From Undibacterium sp. KW1 (GTDB lineage: Bacteria > Pseudomonadota > Gammaproteobacteria > Burkholderiales > Burkholderiaceae_D), in assembly GCF_009937955.1 (NCBI RefSeq), contig NZ_AP018440.1, positions 71,602 through 135,601 of the forward strand: a stretch of DNA of 64,000 bases, written 5' to 3'. The notes under the pieces were generated by a model, which had not been told where the DNA came from, ran no database searches, and saw nothing but the letters and a program-made list of their open reading frames with translations. A program made the position numbers and the translations under genes. Each line of letters begins with the position of its first letter. The first letter of the stretch is position 1. This document shows positions 16,562-25,217 of this stretch, piece by piece.

Positions 16562-16750
16562 CTAAAACGACTCATCATCATCCGACTCCCTCTGTATTGG
16601 ATTGTGCTGTGACGCTTCTTGCAGCATGATTTTTATATCATCGCCGTAAGCCTGCATCAACATGTCACGCACCTGATCAAGAAACTCAACGATGGTGTAC
16701 GCGTCCTCTGGCCGAAGGTAAGTGTTGAGCTTGTGGATACGCATGCTCAT
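16562..16750 (-). CDS. small transposon protein, 62 residues (copy F3)
   Basis: Last gene of the complete element, overlapping the ATPase stop by ATGA. It has an acidic C-terminus (RESDDDESF). No recognised family; the position suggests an accessory role in transposition. Confidence 0.55.
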   Translation of the reverse strand: MSMRIHKLNTYLRPEDAYTIVEFLDQVRDMLMQAYGDDIKIMLQEASQHNPIQRESDDDESF

Positions 16751-17574
16751 GATGGCACCCGCTGCGGTTTGACCTGTTGCTTAAGCAAAGCATCGTGTGA
16801 ACGCCAGTGCGGCTGCAGAAGCGCGGCATTGACATGCGACACCGTGCAAATGCGTTGATGATCGAGGCAAGCAGCAATCAGACTAGCGTAACAAAGGTTA
16901 CGACATAGCCGCAAATTACCCTGCACCGCCCGCAATACGACCTGCAAGGCTGCCTCATCGAAAGTGTTGGCACCCAAACCAACAGCAGCCAGCTCGGTGA
17001 CGACAAATTTGGTCAAGTCATCGTCATGCAACGGCAACACCTGCCTGGAATAACTGATCCGGCTCTTGATGTCTTCATTACACGTCATTGACAAACGAAA
17101 CATCAACTCAGGATGCCCCAGCAACACCAGATTGTGCTTTTTAGGGAAACGCTCAAACAACAAGCGCAATTTACGTAAAATGCCCACATCCAGCAAGTGC
17201 GCCTCATCGATCACGATATACAGCGTTTTTTGCGATTGTACATGACGGTAAGCCGCTTGTATCAGCTCTTTTTCAATGTCTTTCATTGGCGCATTCACCT
17301 GCAACGACTCCGCCAATTGCTTCAAGATAGGCTGATAAGTATGCATCGTCTGGCTAAAAGACACCACCACCGTATCGCGCTCCTTACCCAAGTGTTCCAG
17401 ATGTTCGCGAATGACAGATTTGCCGACGCCAGGATGACCCACAATCACCGAGAAGCCCCCGTGCTGCGCATGAACCCTGATCATCTCCACGGCTTCGGCC
17501 TGCTGCGGCAACAACGCCACCTCACTGCGGTAAAACGGCTCTTTAGTTAAACCGAAGGTGGCCTTAATCATCAT
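16747..17574 (-). CDS. transposition ATPase, TnsC/TniB/ExeA-like (copy F3)
   Basis: 275 residues from the first of two adjacent ATG codons. The Walker A motif GHPGVGKS is at residues 46-53 and Walker B VIDEAH at 121-126. The C-terminal half looks like the AAA lid (LRLCRNLCYASLIAA). TnsC/TniB/MuB ATPases bind target DNA and activate the transposase. The start overlaps the end of the transposase gene by 11 bp after a G6 run; translation is probably coupled. In the 44.8-48.1 kb copy the same junction has G5 and the two genes are one frame. Confidence 0.88.
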   Translation of the reverse strand: MMIKATFGLTKEPFYRSEVALLPQQAEAVEMIRVHAQHGGFSVIVGHPGVGKSVIREHLEHLGKERDTVVVSFSQTMHTYQPILKQLAESLQVNAPMKDIEKELIQAAYRHVQSQKTLYIVIDEAHLLDVGILRKLRLLFERFPKKHNLVLLGHPELMFRLSMTCNEDIKSRISYSRQVLPLHDDDLTKFVVTELAAVGLGANTFDEAALQVVLRAVQGNLRLCRNLCYASLIAACLDHQRICTVSHVNAALLQPHWRSHDALLKQQVKPQRVPS

Positions 17575-18808
17575 GCCCCCCAACCGTTGCCGGCAGACGC
17601 AAGCGCGCATTGGCGTATAAATCCAGCACCGTTGCTTCCCCCATGCGGTGGCCGTTGAAATACACCACAAAACGGTCACGGCGCATGCGGTCATAGCGCA
17701 CCTGAATGGATTTGTCGCGTAAATCGACCGGGCATTCATAGCGCTGCGAATGGATCGAGAATACGTTGGTCTTACTCACCTTACGCGTCTCCTCCATAAA
17801 AAACACTTCTGCAGAAAACGCATCGTCAGTCAAAAACTTCACCCGGTTACGGTCCAGATTGAAACGATCAACCGGCGTCATCCCTATGGCACTATGAGAC
17901 TTCGAATTGTATTCCCCCTCCACCCATTCATGCGTCAGGCGATTCAATTCTTCCAGAGACGTGAAGCTGGGATGCAAGGTCAGAAAGCGATCCCGGAACC
18001 CCCTGAAGAAACGCTCGATCTTGCCCTTGGCCGCACCGTCACGAATCGGCGCATGAGAGAGATGAATATCCAGCCGCACACAAGCCTGCAGAATTTCCTT
18101 GGCGGAATAATTCGCGCCATTGTCGAAATAGAGCCGCTCCGGCTTACCGCGCTTGTATAAAGCCGATCGGAAGGCCAACACCATGTTCTCGGTATTGTCG
18201 CGGTAGAAAAACTCGGCATGTGTCACCACCCTGGACGCATCATCGATGAAGGCGATCAGGAAAGTCTTTCTCCAATGACCATCCGCCTGTTTGATGGTCG
18301 GGCCATACAAGGTGTCAGCTTGCCACAATTGATTGGCGAACTGCATGGCAAACGACAAGCGTTGCTTTTGCACAGCCTTGTCATCCAGTAACTGGTGGGT
18401 GCGTATCATCCTATAAAACGTGGTCGGTGCTAATTGCGAGCGGGTGAACAAACCGCGCTGCAAAAGTACCCGGTATAGAACGCTTTTGGGGATCACGCCG
18501 ACCTTATTGTGTGTCAGCGTCGGCAGCACTTCATGGATTGCCTCGGCCAACTGATTCACCTGCACCTTGCGATAAGCATCTTTATCGGAACGGGTCTTGT
18601 TTTGCAGGGTGGTCATGCCATGGCTTTTATGACGATACAGCCATGTACTGATGGTGCGCCAGGTGAACTGGTGCAGGTGACCTGACAAGCCATCGATAAA
18701 GGTTTTATCGGCGACGAACTTGATGCGCTCGCGCATGCTATTGCCGGGGGCATCATGCACGGCATTCAACACCCGTAGTCGTAATTCAAATGAAGGTTTA
18801 GCAGCCAT
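17564..18808 (-). CDS. DDE transposase, TnsB/TniA-like (copy F3)
   Basis: 414 residues from the ATG at 18808, chosen because it follows AACAGGAGAAC; the open frame extends further upstream without protein-like sequence. The RNase H-fold catalytic residues are visible: D165 in WQADTLYGP, D229 in YFDNGANY and E265 in GKIERFF. A Mu-type C-terminal beta domain follows (SIHSQRYECPVDL...). The product joins transposon ends to target DNA, here with 5-bp staggered cuts as the TTCGC duplication shows. It is followed, with overlap, by the ATPase gene. Confidence 0.9.
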   Translation of the reverse strand: MAAKPSFELRLRVLNAVHDAPGNSMRERIKFVADKTFIDGLSGHLHQFTWRTISTWLYRHKSHGMTTLQNKTRSDKDAYRKVQVNQLAEAIHEVLPTLTHNKVGVIPKSVLYRVLLQRGLFTRSQLAPTTFYRMIRTHQLLDDKAVQKQRLSFAMQFANQLWQADTLYGPTIKQADGHWRKTFLIAFIDDASRVVTHAEFFYRDNTENMVLAFRSALYKRGKPERLYFDNGANYSAKEILQACVRLDIHLSHAPIRDGAAKGKIERFFRGFRDRFLTLHPSFTSLEELNRLTHEWVEGEYNSKSHSAIGMTPVDRFNLDRNRVKFLTDDAFSAEVFFMEETRKVSKTNVFSIHSQRYECPVDLRDKSIQVRYDRMRRDRFVVYFNGHRMGEATVLDLYANARLRLPATVGGHDD

Positions 18809-18972
18809 GCGTTCTCCTGTTGAGTCAAAAAAGAAGGCAAAGCCTATCTGCGTCATCCAAAATGATCGAGAGTCAAAACCTGTTGCACGGGCAAGGAAAG
18901 AGAAATCAATGGAGCTGAATCTACAGAAACGATGGGAATGTGGAAAAAAGTCTGACGACCGGCGAACACGCA

Positions 18973-19530
18973 TCACAGAAATGATCGTTGCAATTGCGAC
19001 TGATAGGCCGTGCAAAGGTGCTGTCCAAAGCGCTGCAATAAGGTTTGGAATGTTGACATCAATGACCCCAGACGCGCAGAACGATGTGTTGTCATGAACG
19101 GATTGGCATCCTGTAGTGGTGGTCGGTGCGGTAAGCTACGGTAGACACTCGCCTGCATGTGTAAGCGATGCAACCATCGATACGCATTGCGCGGCATGCT
19201 GACACCGGTCGCCTGGTGATAAGCGTGCTGGACGGTCATGCCCGCCATCAGCAAGAGCACCAACGCCACCACACAGCAGCCAGCATGATGTAAATAGCGG
19301 ATGGTCGAGTCCAGATAAAGCTGCATGGTACGCCCGCAACCGGTGCGATGATGGCGGTTGGAGCAGTAGACGCGTTTGCCAACTGCTTGCGGTTCGGCAC
19401 CCAAGCGTTTCTTGCGGATGAAGCCGTGCGAAACCAAGTGCTGTGTTTGCTGACAATGCTTGCATTGCGCGTACTCCAGCTGCATGGTCTGTTGGTGAAT
19501 GGCTTGAAGGTTGGGATAGTAGCGTTGCAT
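18973..19530 (-). CDS. transposon zinc-finger/HTH protein (copy F3)
   Basis: 185 residues. The N-terminal part has two Cys pairs of a zinc ribbon (CKHCQQTQ near residue 22; CSNRHHRTGCGRT near 57), followed by a helix-rich segment (YHQATGVSMPRNAYRWLHRL) that looks like a helix-turn-helix. This resembles the InsA-type N-termini of IS1-like transposases and is probably a DNA-binding factor of the element. It is the first gene from the left end, 164 bp before the transposase ATG. Confidence 0.6.
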   Translation of the reverse strand: MQRYYPNLQAIHQQTMQLEYAQCKHCQQTQHLVSHGFIRKKRLGAEPQAVGKRVYCSNRHHRTGCGRTMQLYLDSTIRYLHHAGCCVVALVLLLMAGMTVQHAYHQATGVSMPRNAYRWLHRLHMQASVYRSLPHRPPLQDANPFMTTHRSARLGSLMSTFQTLLQRFGQHLCTAYQSQLQRSFL

Positions 19531-19693
19531 GACGGCACCTGAATCGGAAAAGATGCCTATTTTGCAGTATTCAATTTGGTACAGGAAAATTCGCTTGGGC
19601 GAATTGGCGTTATAGCTGACAGGTTCTTTGATGATGGGAAATCGGTACAGATAGGCTGATTTGTACGGTGGGAGCTGGGGAAATTACATTCGC

Positions 19694-19859
19694 GAATGAC
19701 AGATTTGCCGACGCCAGGATGACCCACAATCACCGAGAAGCCCCCGTGCTGCGCATGAACCCTGATCATCTCCACGGCTTCGGCCTGCTGCGGCAACAAC
19801 GCCACCTCACTGCGGTAAAACGGCTCTTTAGTTAAACCGAAGGTGGCCTTAATCATCAT
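19694..19859 (-). pseudogene. TnsC/TniB-like ATPase, N-terminal part of copy F4
   Basis: The first ~55 residues of the ATPase, including Walker A (GHPGVGKS), cut off by the F3 insertion. The remainder lies at 15690-16351. Confidence 0.85.
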
Positions 19860-21093
19860 GCCCCCCAACCGTTGCCGGCAGACGCAAGCGCGCATTGGCG
19901 TATAAATCCAGCACCGTTGCTTCCCCCATGCGGTGGCCGTTGAAATACACCACAAAACGGTCACGGCGCATGCGGTCATAGCGCACCTGAATGGATTTGT
20001 CGCGTAAATCGACCGGGCATTCATAGCGCTGCGAATGGATCGAGAATACGTTGGTCTTACTCACCTTACGCGTCTCCTCCATAAAAAACACTTCTGCAGA
20101 AAACGCATCGTCAGTCAAAAACTTCACCCGGTTACGGTCCAGATTGAAACGATCAACCGGCGTCATCCCTATGGCACTATGAGACTTCGAATTGTATTCC
20201 CCCTCCACCCATTCATGCGTCAGGCGATTCAATTCTTCCAGAGACGTGAAGCTGGGATGCAAGGTCAGAAAGCGATCCCGGAACCCCCTGAAGAAACGCT
20301 CGATCTTGCCCTTGGCCGCACCGTCACGAATCGGCGCATGAGAGAGATGAATATCCAGCCGCACACAAGCCTGCAGAATTTCCTTGGCGGAATAATTCGC
20401 GCCATTGTCGAAATAGAGCCGCTCCGGCTTACCGCGCTTGTATAAAGCCGATCGGAAGGCCAACACCATGTTCTCGGTATTGTCGCGGTAGAAAAACTCG
20501 GCATGTGTCACCACCCTGGACGCATCATCGATGAAGGCGATCAGGAAAGTCTTTCTCCAATGACCATCCGCCTGTTTGATGGTCGGGCCATACAAGGTGT
20601 CAGCTTGCCACAATTGATTGGCGAACTGCATGGCAAACGACAAGCGTTGCTTTTGCACAGCCTTGTCATCCAGTAACTGGTGGGTGCGTATCATCCTATA
20701 AAACGTGGTCGGTGCTAATTGCGAGCGGGTGAACAAACCGCGCTGCAAAAGTACCCGGTATAGAACGCTTTTGGGGATCACGCCGACCTTATTGTGTGTC
20801 AGCGTCGGCAGCACTTCATGGATTGCCTCGGCCAACTGATTCACCTGCACCTTGCGATAAGCATCTTTATCGGAACGGGTCTTGTTTTGCAGGGTGGTCA
20901 TGCCATGGCTTTTATGACGATACAGCCATGTACTGATGGTGCGCCAGGTGAACTGGTGCAGGTGACCTGACAAGCCATCGATAAAGGTTTTATCGGCGAC
21001 GAACTTGATGCGCTCGCGCATGCTATTGCCGGGGGCATCATGCACGGCATTCAACACCCGTAGTCGTAATTCAAATGAAGGTTTAGCAGCCAT
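19849..21093 (-). CDS. DDE transposase, TnsB/TniA-like (copy F4)
   Basis: Same 414-residue product as the F3 copy, with D165, D229 and E265 intact and the G6 run before its stop. It may be expressed, but its own ATPase partner is broken by F3; F3 could supply the ATPase. Confidence 0.88.
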   Translation of the reverse strand: MAAKPSFELRLRVLNAVHDAPGNSMRERIKFVADKTFIDGLSGHLHQFTWRTISTWLYRHKSHGMTTLQNKTRSDKDAYRKVQVNQLAEAIHEVLPTLTHNKVGVIPKSVLYRVLLQRGLFTRSQLAPTTFYRMIRTHQLLDDKAVQKQRLSFAMQFANQLWQADTLYGPTIKQADGHWRKTFLIAFIDDASRVVTHAEFFYRDNTENMVLAFRSALYKRGKPERLYFDNGANYSAKEILQACVRLDIHLSHAPIRDGAAKGKIERFFRGFRDRFLTLHPSFTSLEELNRLTHEWVEGEYNSKSHSAIGMTPVDRFNLDRNRVKFLTDDAFSAEVFFMEETRKVSKTNVFSIHSQRYECPVDLRDKSIQVRYDRMRRDRFVVYFNGHRMGEATVLDLYANARLRLPATVGGHDD

Positions 21094-21257
21094 GCGTTCT
21101 CCTGTTGAGTCAAAAAAGAAGGCAAAGCCTATCTGCGTCATCCAAAATGATCGAGAGTCAAAACCTGTTGCACGGGCAAGGAAAGAGAAATCAATGGAGC
21201 TGAATCTACAGAAACGATGGGAATGTGGAAAAAAGTCTGACGACCGGCGAACACGCA

Positions 21258-21815
21258 TCACAGAAATGATCGTTGCAATTGCGACTGATAGGCCGTGCAA
21301 AGGTGCTGTCCAAAGCGCTGCAATAAGGTTTGGAATGTTGACATCAATGACCCCAGACGCGCAGAACGATGTGTTGTCATGAACGGATTGGCATCCTGTA
21401 GTGGTGGTCGGTGCGGTAAGCTACGGTAGACACTCGCCTGCATGTGTAAGCGATGCAACCATCGATACGCATTGCGCGGCATGCTGACACCGGTCGCCTG
21501 GTGATAAGCGTGCTGGACGGTCATGCCCGCCATCAGCAAGAGCACCAACGCCACCACACAGCAGCCAGCATGATGTAAATAGCGGATGGTCGAGTCCAGA
21601 TAAAGCTGCATGGTACGCCCGCAACCGGTGCGATGATGGCGGTTGGAGCAGTAGACGCGTTTGCCAACTGCTTGCGGTTCGGCACCCAAGCGTTTCTTGC
21701 GGATGAAGCCGTGCGAAACCAAGTGCTGTGTTTGCTGACAATGCTTGCATTGCGCGTACTCCAGCTGCATGGTCTGTTGGTGAATGGCTTGAAGGTTGGG
21801 ATAGTAGCGTTGCAT
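21258..21815 (-). CDS. transposon zinc-finger/HTH protein (copy F4)
   Basis: Identical to the F3 copy. The left end of the element lies about 160 bp upstream and must contain the promoter. One base in this left end (GTTATAACTG here, GTTATAGCTG in F3) separates the two copies. Confidence 0.58.
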   Translation of the reverse strand: MQRYYPNLQAIHQQTMQLEYAQCKHCQQTQHLVSHGFIRKKRLGAEPQAVGKRVYCSNRHHRTGCGRTMQLYLDSTIRYLHHAGCCVVALVLLLMAGMTVQHAYHQATGVSMPRNAYRWLHRLHMQASVYRSLPHRPPLQDANPFMTTHRSARLGSLMSTFQTLLQRFGQHLCTAYQSQLQRSFL

Positions 21816-22113
21816 GACGGCACCTGAATCGGAAAAGATGCCTATTTTGCAGTATTCAATTTGGTACAGGAAAATTCGCTTGGGCGAATTGGCGTTATAA
21901 CTGACAGGTTCTTTGATGATGGGAAATCGGTACAGATAGGCTGATTTGTACGGTGGGAGCTGGGGAAATTACATTCCATGCGAACTTGCGTCTGCCCGGG
22001 TACAACGGTGTCACGGATTAGGCATTTTTTGCTACGTCGGTGACCTCATTCCATGAGGTATCCTGACTTTTTCGGACATTCCTGTTTGTTAAAATAAACG
22101 ATCAGGAGAAATA

Positions 22114-22425
22114 ATGAAACAGAAAAAGAGATATACACCGGAATTGCGGGAAGAAGCAGTGAAACTTGTGTTGGCACAAGGATTGACACTAGAGGAAGCG
22201 GCATCTCGTATCGCCATTCCGAAAGGGACTTTGGTTGGTTGGGTGAATGCGGCCAAGAGTGGACAGACACAGAAGACAGCCCCAGGAAGTCGCACGGTGC
22301 CGGAGCTCGAAGCGGAAGTCGCCAAACTGCGCAAGGAGCTGGCCCAGGCAAAGATGGAGCGCGATATCGTAAAAAAGGCGGCAGCGTACTTTGCGCAGGA
22401 GTCGCTGCCAAATACGCGTTCATGA
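22114..22425 (+). CDS. IS3-family transposase OrfA
   Basis: 103 residues: an N-terminal helix-turn-helix (LREEAVKLVLAQGLTLEEAA...PKGTLVGWV) and a C-terminal leucine-zipper-like helix (ELEAEVAKLRKELAQAKMERDIVKKA). The start follows CAGGAGAAATA. Its stop overlaps the OrfB ATG (ATGA). OrfA binds the element's ends and forms OrfAB with the catalytic OrfB. Confidence 0.92.
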   Translation: MKQKKRYTPELREEAVKLVLAQGLTLEEAASRIAIPKGTLVGWVNAAKSGQTQKTAPGSRTVPELEAEVAKLRKELAQAKMERDIVKKAAAYFAQESLPNTRS

Positions 22426-22809
22426 AGACCATGCGACTCGACTACCCCGTTGCCAGCTTATGCCGCAGCTTTGGCGTCTCACGCAGTGGTTTCTATGCCT
22501 GGCTCAACAGTATCCCGTCGGAACGTGCCAAGGTGGATGAACGTCTCAAGCTGGCCATCACAGCGGTTCACAAGCAAAGCCGGGAGACTTATGGTCCCCT
22601 GCGTATGCAACCGGAGCTGGCAGCGCAAGGGTTTAAAGCGGGTCGTGACCGTATTATTCGATTGCGCCGGGTGCTAGCACTACGTTGCAAGCAAAAACGG
22701 AAATTTAAGGCGACAACCAACTCGAATCATCAATTTCCTGTTGCAGAAAATCTGCTGAACCAAACATTTACTCCACGCAGTCCAAATGAAGCATGGGTGA
22801 CCGATATCA
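22422..22809 (+). CDS. IS3-family transposase OrfB, exon 1
   Basis: The N-terminal half of OrfB (RSFGVSRSGFYAWLNS helix-turn-helix and the RTYG-like SRETYGPLRM segment), ending at the first catalytic-core strand VTDI. The frame stops at the group II intron. It resumes at 24643 in the phase needed for the conserved WVTDIT-YIS sequence if the intron is spliced out. Confidence 0.88.
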
Positions 22810-23323
22810 GTGTGCCGCAGCAAGCGGCGTAAGAGATGAGGGTATGGCCCCTCGCAATCGGCTTGCAGGAGCGAGTTGCAAACCACCATAAGCGGCACTG
22901 GTCAAAAGCCTTTGTCGTGAGCGTTATGGAAAAGGCGCCTCAAGGCGTCAGGTATGGAACAGGAAGACGAACAACCGTGAACTGCCGTTCAAGTGTCGAA
23001 AGTACTCAGATGACATCAAAACCGGGGAGTGATGTTGCCCCGCGATCAGTCTGGCCGTTACCTGCTTACGGGCCAGGCGGTGTCCGGCATAGAGGCAGCG
23101 TGATCCTGCTCCGGGCTCTTACGTTGAACTGCGGGAACCTTCGGTGGCGATGCGAAGCGAAAGGCACAAGTCCGAAAGGCGAGGCCGATAGTAGCGATGC
23201 GCCACCAAGGGACGGAGCAGCTCGTAGTAGCGTCGAAACCGCTGTAATGACGGTGGAGCGAAGGAGCTGCGTTATCCCGGCATTGTGTTGCGTCAACCGC
23301 GTAAGCGGGAGGAGCGTAGCCTA

Positions 23324-24565
23324 ATGACCAAGCCTTATGACATTCCCAAGGCGCTTGTCTGGGAAGCTTATCAATGTGTGAAAGCGAACGGAGGATCAGC
23401 AGGTATAGACAGTGAATCACTGGAACAATTCGAGAGCCATCTCAGTGGCAACCTGTATAAGCTCTGGAACCGTATGTGTTCGGGAAGTTATTTGCCACCT
23501 CCGGTCAAAGGTGTGCCCATTCCGAAGAAGTCTGGCGGAGTGCGCATGCTAGGTGTACCGACCGTGGCGGATAGAGTGGCGCAAACGGTAGTCAAGCGGC
23601 TGCTGGAGCCAGTCATTGATCCCATGTTCCACACTAATTCCTATGGCTATCGTCCCGGGCGCTCGGCGCACGACGCGATTGCCATGGTGAGGCGGCGAAG
23701 CTGGGAATATGACTGGGTGATCGAGTTCGATATCAAGGGACTCTTTGATAACATCGATCATGAACTGCTCATGCGAGCAGTTAGAAAACACTGCCAGATT
23801 CCATGGGTACTGCTGTATGTCGAGCGTTGGCTTAAAGCGCCAATGCAAGCGCCAGATGGCACTCTTGTGGAGAGGACTCGGGGCGCGCCTCAAGGTGGTG
23901 TCGTCAGTCCTTTGCTAGCCAACTTGTTTATGCACTATGCGTTTGACAAATGGGTAGGCCGCCATCTCCCAAGCGTGCGGTTCTGCCGATACGCCGATGA
24001 CGGCGTCGTCCACTGTCGAAGTCTAGCGCAGGCCGAGTTTGCATTGGCAAAAATTGACGCCCGCTTCCGAGAATGCGGGCTTGAGCTGCATCCAGAGAAA
24101 ACACGAATCGTATACTGCAAAGACATCAATCGGCAGGGAGAATTCCCGTGCGTGCAATTCACCTTCCTTGGCTACACGTTTCGACCGCGTAAAGCGATGG
24201 ATAAGTATGGTCGCGCTTATGTGAACTTCGCTCCCGCCGTTAGCCGTAATGCCCTCAAGACAATGCGGCAGACGATACGAGGGTGGCACCTGCAGCTGAA
24301 ATGTGACAAGAATGTGGCCGATCTGTCGGCCATGTTCAATCCGATACTTCGTGGCTGGCATCAATATTACGGTCGGTTCTATGAATCGGCCATGTCTGCC
24401 GTGTGGAAACACTTGAATGACTACCTGACGCGTTGGATGATGCGCAAGTACAAGCACGTGGTCCGGCATAAGACCCGGGCACGTCACGCCCTTGGGCAGC
24501 TTGCGCGCAAGTATCCCGAGGCCTTCTGGCATTGGAAACTGGGATGTTTGCCTAATGCTGGATGA
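23324..24565 (+). CDS. ltrA: group II intron-encoded reverse transcriptase/maturase
   Basis: 413 residues from the ATG at 23324, preceded by GGGAGGAGC; an in-frame upstream start at 23285 has no ribosome site. The RT core is complete: SYGYRPGRSAHDA, EFDIKGLFDNIDH, GAPQGGVVSPLLANL and the catalytic YADD at residues 223-226. A maturase (X) domain follows (NPILRGWHQYYGRF...YKHVV). I see no HNH endonuclease domain. The protein helps the intron RNA splice and reverse-transcribes it during mobility. The symbol is used in the generic sense of the LtrA family. Confidence 0.92.
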   Translation: MTKPYDIPKALVWEAYQCVKANGGSAGIDSESLEQFESHLSGNLYKLWNRMCSGSYLPPPVKGVPIPKKSGGVRMLGVPTVADRVAQTVVKRLLEPVIDPMFHTNSYGYRPGRSAHDAIAMVRRRSWEYDWVIEFDIKGLFDNIDHELLMRAVRKHCQIPWVLLYVERWLKAPMQAPDGTLVERTRGAPQGGVVSPLLANLFMHYAFDKWVGRHLPSVRFCRYADDGVVHCRSLAQAEFALAKIDARFRECGLELHPEKTRIVYCKDINRQGEFPCVQFTFLGYTFRPRKAMDKYGRAYVNFAPAVSRNALKTMRQTIRGWHLQLKCDKNVADLSAMFNPILRGWHQYYGRFYESAMSAVWKHLNDYLTRWMMRKYKHVVRHKTRARHALGQLARKYPEAFWHWKLGCLPNAG

Positions 24566-24568
24566 TGG

Positions 24569-24603
24569 GAGCCGGATGAGCTGAGAGGTTCACGTCCGGT
24601 TCT
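24569..24603 (+). ncRNA. group II intron domain V (catalytic hairpin)
   Basis: A hairpin of about 35 nt starting GAGCCGGATGAGC and closing CGTCCGGTTCT, the hallmark catalytic element of group II introns, four bases after the maturase stop and directly before domain VI. Confidence 0.85.
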
Positions 24604-24642
24604 GAGAGGGGCCGCGGGTGCAATTCCCGCGGTCTACTCACC

Positions 24643-25115
24643 CCTATATCAGCACTGGAGAAGGCTGGCTTTATCTAGCAGGAATCAAGGATGTTTATAC
24701 CTGCGAGATTGTTGGCTATGCCATGGGAGAACGCATGACGCAGGCCTTGACAGCAAAGGCACTGTGGAAGGCAGTCAGCAATAAACGACCACCACCTGGT
24801 CTGATTCATCACTCAGACCGTGGTAGCCAATACTGCGCACTGGGCTACAGAGAATTGCTAGAGCAATTTGGCATGCAGGCATCCATGTCACGCAAAGGAA
24901 ACTGCTATGACAATGCGCCTATGGAGAGTTTCTGGGGAAGCCTGAAAAATGAACTCATACATCACCAGCACTATGCAACACGTGCTGATGCACAGGCGGC
25001 TATCCAGGAATACATCGAAAGCTTTTATAACCGCCAGCGACGTCACTCGCGTCTTGGCAATATACCGCCAGCCTTGTTTGCTGAAAATTTTAATCGGCAC
25101 TCACAGGCAGCTTAG
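24643..25115 (+). CDS. IS3-family transposase OrfB, exon 2
   Basis: Carries the rest of the DDE core: IHHSDRGSQYCA (second Asp) and PMESFWGSLKNELIHH (Glu), with the usual C-terminal YIESFYNRQRRHSRL. It is read only after intron splicing. An internal ATG-initiated ORF at 24618 is an artefact of the intron tail. Confidence 0.88.
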
Positions 25116-25217
25116 AACATGAGTGTCCGTTATTGACAGTACACCTCAGGCTAAATGAAACTGTGGGGTGCGGACAATAACTTGGAATAGTTTTAGATGC
25201 AAATCAACACAATTAGG

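Larger units (their letters stand above)
16352..19688 (-). mobile_element. complete 3,337-bp TnsB/TnsC-type transposon (copy F3)
   Basis: The element runs from TGTTGCG to the complement of TGTAATT. The two ends form an imperfect 26-bp inverted repeat, TGT at the tip and GCTnCCAnCGTAC inside. It encodes, in order of transcription, a zinc-finger protein, a DDE transposase, an AAA ATPase and a 62-residue protein. It is flanked by the 5-bp duplication TTCGC. TGT ends, a 5-bp duplication and a transposase-ATPase pair place it near Tn7/Tn5053-like elements; no TnsA, TnsD or TniQ homologue is seen. Confidence 0.9.
15295..21973 (-). mobile_element. transposon copy F2/F4, split by insertion of copy F3
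   Basis: The two halves are 15295-16351 (right end, small gene, most of the ATPase) and 19694-21973 (rest of the ATPase, transposase, zinc-finger gene, left end). Without F3 and one target-site copy the halves total 3,337 bp, exactly the length of F3. The outer ends begin TGTTGCG and TGTAATT (complement). Its flanks (ACATA and TTCCA) do not match, so the outer insertion has no surviving target duplication. Confidence 0.9.
22810..24642 (+). other. group II intron with encoded reverse transcriptase
   Basis: The 5' end reads GTGTGCC, matching the GUGYG consensus. The 3' end has a typical domain V at 24569-24603 and a domain VI hairpin whose stem is CCGCGGG/CCCGCGG. Restoring the OrfB phase puts the 3' boundary at 24642, with an uncertainty of one or two bases. 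The 5' ~500 bp (22810-23323) is non-coding ribozyme sequence. Confidence 0.88.
22054..25148 (+). mobile_element. IS3-family element carrying a group II intron
   Basis: The ends are TGAGGTATCCTGAC at 22054 and the complement of TGAGGTGTACTGTC ending at 25148; they share an imperfect inverted repeat. OrfA and OrfB are typical of IS3. A 1.83-kb group II intron splits OrfB. A second, shortened copy lies at 40534-41620. No convincing 3-bp duplication flanks this copy. Confidence 0.9.

Noticed and set aside
17750..18160. 136-codon plus-strand ORF inside the transposase gene (also at 20035 and 46331)
   Set aside because: A shadow of the well-supported DDE transposase on the other strand, present only because the element is repeated.
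18720..19097. 125-codon ORF opposite the start of the transposase (repeated at 21005 and 45394)
   Set aside because: Antisense to coding and leader sequence, with no ribosome site or family resemblance.
22836..23324. 162-codon ORF before the intron maturase
   Set aside because: Lies in the structured 5' ribozyme part of the group II intron; Arg/Gly/Ser-rich translation without protein character.
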